A stretch of 64,000 nt of DNA, taken from positions 331,657,920 through 331,721,919 of the forward strand of contig NC_073692.1 of the NCBI RefSeq assembly GCF_029784155.1, in the 5' to 3' direction. Shown one piece after another: positions 60,231 to 64,000 of the stretch. The notes below the pieces were generated by a model. The model ran no database searches and was not told the DNA's origin. It saw nothing but the letters and a program-made list of their open reading frames with translations. Source of the DNA: Uranotaenia lowii. Lineage: Eukaryota; Arthropoda; Insecta; Diptera; Culicidae. Made by a program: the position numbers and the translations under genes. The first letter of the stretch is position 1, and each line of letters starts with the position of its first letter.

Positions 60231-62369
60231 TAATTGATCAGATTGTTGGACATAGCACGTGTCAACGGTTTGATTTGCTTTCTACAGAGGTTTTAGGTTT
60301 GAATCTAAAACAATTTGTAGTTCCCACCTACATATATAACTCATCAGTGTTTTAACAGCGTTCATAAAAAATGATATTTCATTCAATGTTGTATTAACGG
60401 GAACTAGCAATTAGCTGTTACTTTCACATTGTAATGAGCTTCTATGAACTGTTCGATTTATAGCCGTTTAAGTATGCAAAGACGTTACTTCACACAGTGA
60501 GGAATGCCTGACGAGTGTCGAACTGTTCGTTCTTGTTTATGTAATCGCACTAAGCTAGCAGAAACATTCATCATTTATATTGTGAATTAATATGTGAAAA
60601 AATCGTAAAATGGGAATGAATATGGACAGTTTAGCAGACACACTAATGTTTTGTTTTATTTTAGTTAATACATTTTCTTTAGCCACGCCTGATTTAAATA
60701 ATGCTGTTGTGCATAAATTGAGGGGTAAATTTTTTTTTATGTACTTGCTTATTTTTTATACCAGAGAACCTTTTTTGCAACTCCGCTCTAAAATATTGGG
60801 TATTAAAAACTAACTAGATTACATAAAGGCCCGTTTTCCTACCGAAGAAAACTTTTTGATACTGCTTTTAAAACGGTACGATGTCGAAAAGTGTTACTTT
60901 GCTTCAGAAGTATCTCTTAAAAAATTAGGTTCCCACCTTAATTCATCAGTGTTACACTAATGTTCGACAATAAAAGGCATTGTTTTTACTTGTTTTGGAA
61001 AATTTCATCATTAATCATTATACCAAGCTTCAGACCTCCCACAAGACAAACCACGGCCCGCGAAGCTTATCTTAAATTAAATTTATTTCGCGATTTTTCT
61101 CTACGATACATTATTATATAATTATCAAAAAAATTACAGTCCGTACTAAAAAAAATGATATATTAATAAGTTGATATGCACGTCACTTGTATGCTGTTGC
61201 ATTTGTTCAATAATCATCCAAATTGTTGTCGTTTTTGTAGGATTTAAGCTTTTTATTGAGCTCTTTTAAAGGAATGAATTTACCGGGAAATAAAAATAAG
61301 TGTTGATAAACATGTCAAACTTTTGACTCGTCTCCGGCAGAATTTAGTCTTAAATCACTCTCTAGATCTTAGACATTTGATTTTTTGGTTCTATATGGCG
61401 TTCACGAATTTAAACAAATCAATTGTAGATTTCGATTAGCAATTCAGTTAACCTTTTGTATTGAAATTAAATTTTTGACACACAAAAACTTTAACTCGTG
61501 TTTAAAATGGTTTTTACTAAGAAATGTAACTAAACAAGTTCAAAATCTGAAACCAGCCATTCAAACTTTAGAATTTATTCATATATGTAATACTAATTTT
61601 AAATACCACAAGTCGGTAGCCATTTGAAGGGTGTTAAACACTCATGATAGTCAACCGATTTAGCAAAATAAAAACAAAAACCTAGTATCGATGACTATAT
61701 AACTAATCATTTTGATTGTAAAAAAAGGGTAAACGTGATTCCAAATTTTATGCTGATATGAAATATTCGTCAAGAAACCAATTTCAGCCTCAATTGTATT
61801 TTGTGTTTCTCATTCTTCATCCTAAACTCCATATCCAAAAAGGTTTTGACAAATTACTCAAGGTCTAAAATTTTTCATTTTTCCTTGGTGCGAAGGGTTT
61901 AAAAGCTGGTTTTGAATAATTTGAGTGCGCTGAACCCTAACATGCTATTAGGTTTTCGTCTAACAGCTTTTGTTTATTTGAAATCTGTTTTGAAAATAGG
62001 TAAAAATCATTCAAAAATGTCTTTTTTCACTTTTTTGACAAAACTTTAAAACATAAAAAAAGAAACAATTTTACACTTTCCCCCAAGATCGCAAGTAATT
62101 TTGGTTTCTGCGAAAAAGATTTTTTTAAGATCTTTTATCATGATCATCATCATCATTGAAATTACTACATAAAATGATTTGTTATAGCATCGGTTATCAA
62201 TGATTGATTTCACATAAAAACTGATTGATTTTTAAATAAGTTTCTCATTAATTTTCAATTCTGAATTTTTATGTTCTGAAAACATAATAAGCCTAGTAAT
62301 ACAAATTTTTTTAACAAAAATATAGTTTCTACTATTTGTCCTTTCTGGGACTCGGTATTTCCATTTCAA
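60231..62369. other. No gene seen; AT-rich
   Basis: Short frames only (60610-60813, 61385-61627), without domain signals. No repeat boundary recognised. Confidence 0.45.
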
Positions 62370-62541
62370 TAAAAAAGACACACACCGTCTTAGCCGATTT
62401 AGGCTTTACAGACTGAATAAATGACATGGACAACTTAAGATTAACATTTAATACCCAGTACCGAGATGGGAATCGAACCCATGCCATCAGTGGCCCAGCG
62501 ATTACCGTCTTACCACGCTAACCACTCGACCACCGAGACGT
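62370..62541 (-). mobile_element. tRNA-derived SINE (c), minus strand
   Basis: On the minus strand, A-box TGGTCGAGTGGTTAGCG and B-box GGGTTCGATTCCCATC; the T arm (ATGGG-loop-CCCAT, 62463-62479) is intact, but the acceptor halves do not pair. The body runs to a GTGTGTGTC/T-rich tail near 62370. The 80-nt head resembles a class II (Ser/Leu-like) tRNA in length. Confidence 0.8.
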
Positions 62542-62736
62542 ACAGAGCATGACATTTTAAACTATATAACTTGAGCTTGAAAATTTATAAATGTTTTACT
62601 TATTTTTATTACTTCAAATAATCTTATTTTAACCGTTCATAATTTTTTGACTCTATAAAAAGTTCGAAACTATTCGAAGTAACAAGTTTTAAGCTACATT
62701 TCAATGCACAACATTTATTAAATAAGTATTTGCTTT

Positions 62737-62737
<1 letters not shown>

Positions 62738-62768
<31 letters not shown>

Positions 62769-62950
62769 TTTCGATTATAGTCGTTTTACCATCTTTTATG
62801 GCATTCGCGACTTTATCAACGTTGCAGTTGGCGGATCGTCATTGAAAAACTATCCGGTACAACTGTGTTCGATGTTTACTCTTGGGCTCGAACTCACGGA
62901 CATCGGCTCAGGAGACAACAGACTTGCCAACTGAGCTATATCACAAGCCC
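62738..62950 (-). mobile_element. tRNA-derived SINE (d), full length with 12-bp target duplication
   Basis: On the minus strand a tRNA-like head starts at 62950 with A-box TAGCTCAGTTGGCAAG and B-box GAGTTCGAGCCC, followed by a body and a 30-nt A tail (T run 62738-62767 on the plus strand). GTATTTGCTTTG flanks both ends exactly (62726-62737 and 62951-62962). Total 213 bp. A perfect duplication and long tail indicate recent mobilisation by a LINE partner. Confidence 0.96.
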
Positions 62951-63474
62951 GTATTTGCTTTGTGCTTTATATATTTACAACAAAACTTCGAATTCATTAT
63001 TATTATTTTTGTAAGTTTCTTATTGATCTTTCAAGATCAATTTCCATTTCCAAACCTGTACTTTGACAGTAGAAGGTTGTTCTATAAATAAATGAAGTTA
63101 TTTTAGTGAACTTCAAAAATGAACTACTTCATCCTTTTAGATTGATAACTGGACCAATTTGAACATAAAAAATTATGTTATCTCTGATTTTGATCCCTGG
63201 TACTTTTGATATAAAATTGATGATTGATATTCTTCTTTGATTCAAATTAAATTTAATCTTCAAGTAGGATGTGTTTCGAATAAATCTCTCAAGTTCAAAT
63301 TGGTTTTTTCGCTAGATCAAGATTTTACAATTCAAATCGTGATTAAATATTTCTTCAAATTTAAAATAGCTGTAGACTTTTTTAATCAAGCCTTCAATAG
63401 AGAATGAAGAAAAGGAATGTTAATTAAGACGATTTATACACAACAATTATTATCGTTTTGCTAAACACTGCCTC

Positions 63475-64000
63475 TGACAGTCGGCGTACCACAAGGGAGT
63501 AATCTGGGACCTTTGCTTTTTCTTCTGTACATAAATGACCTACCGAAGCTTGGCCTGAAGGGGAAACCACGACTCTTTGCAGACGACACGTCCTTGTTGT
63601 ACACCACGAATGATCCAAGCGAAATCGTTGCTCAGATGAAGCTAGATCTACAACTGCTCCAGGATTATTTTTCGGAAAATCTGTTGTCTTTAAATCTTTC
63701 CAAAACCAAATACACAATTTTCAACCCTCGGAGGTCGCCTCAAATTCAACCAAGGAATGAGCTGATAGTACAATCCACAACTATAGAAAAAGCGCGGAGT
63801 TACAAATATCTTGGACTAACCATTGATGCCGATCTTAAATGGACAACCCATATCGAAAACATTAGAAAGGAAATAAGCTCAACATGTGGCCTTCTCTGGA
63901 GGATAAAAAAAAATACATTCCCATGAAGCAACGTTTATCAATGTACCATGCTTTTGTTCAATCAAAACTCCAGTACATGGTAGCAATTTGGGGAAGTGCC
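63475..64000 (+). pseudogene. Non-LTR retrotransposon reverse transcriptase, 5'-truncated, open at window end
   Basis: Reads VGVPQGSNLGPLLFLLYIND, then FADDTSLLYT (the catalytic FADD box), LNLSKTKYTIF and YKYLGLTIDADLKWTTHI: reverse transcriptase motifs of Jockey/CR1-group LINEs in the right order. Similarity starts abruptly at about 63475, as expected of 5' truncation. The frame ends at a TGA near 63925 because of one extra base in the A-run at 63905-63913; in the next frame it continues as MKQRLSMYHAFVQSKLQYM to the window edge. So it is a dead or damaged copy continuing beyond 64000. Confidence 0.93.

Noticed and set aside
62461..62540. Functional tRNA gene (Ser/Leu-like) on the minus strand
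   Set aside because: The T arm is intact, but the acceptor halves do not pair and a SINE body follows.
1..64000. CRISPR arrays, phage, operons or other prokaryotic systems
   Set aside because: No regular direct-repeat/spacer arrays, no closely packed ORFs and no ribosome binding sites; the DNA is eukaryotic repeat-rich sequence.

Overview
This window is non-coding, AT-rich eukaryotic DNA packed with transposable elements. It is most likely from a mosquito with a large repeat-filled genome (Culicinae is a guess). The reasons are: a DD37E mariner (a family I know as characteristic of mosquitoes), several tRNA-headed SINEs, many terminal-inverted-repeat (TIR) elements with TA or 8-bp target duplications, a non-LTR reverse transcriptase, and candidate first exons with TATA boxes and GT donors. 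I see no bacterial-type gene, operon, CRISPR array, rRNA or functional tRNA gene, and no intact long host coding exon.

Layout. 1-1320 is a degenerate CAGAACTCA-type simple repeat. 1440-6460 is an A/C-rich, T-poor tract like a long 3' UTR. 6855-8300 is a long inverted repeat. 8753-9667 is the first copy of a repeat family whose second copy is at 27957-28811. 10.3-13.3 kb holds decayed ORF fragments cut by a 1240-bp TIR element (11881-13120) that carries a small two-exon ORF. 15.4-16.8 kb has two candidate TATA-driven first exons. 20.3-23.3 kb has a hammerhead-like motif, a hAT-like MITE, a small foldback, and a mariner relic split by a 715-bp MITE with a perfect 8-bp target duplication. 30896-34053 is a mariner with a hAT element nested inside it. 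38.8-40.6 kb is a second candidate promoter/first-exon cluster. 41137-42258 is a DD37E mariner, followed by a MITE and an unusual repeat array (44215-45815). 45973-47794 is a hAT element with a perfect target duplication. 48-49 kb has two SINEs. 50350-51574 is a TIR element holding two inverted tRNA-like modules. 55051-57971 is a hAT-like element with two further TIR elements nested in it. 59.4-60.2 kb is a third promoter/first-exon cluster. 62.3-64 kb has two SINEs and a 5'-truncated reverse transcriptase that runs off the window.

How it fits together. The three candidate promoter/first-exon clusters all lie on the plus strand and lack following coding exons, so they could be alternative first exons of one long gene whose coding part lies downstream of the window; this is inference. 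Almost everything else is mobile DNA. Target duplications give firm boundaries for at least four insertions and a clear order of events for three nested sites. I found no coherent new multi-gene system. The strongest unusual signals are the nested insertions, the foldback tRNA-like modules, the 44-46 kb array, the spliced ORF inside a TIR element, and two repeat copies that each lost the opposite arm of a foldback.
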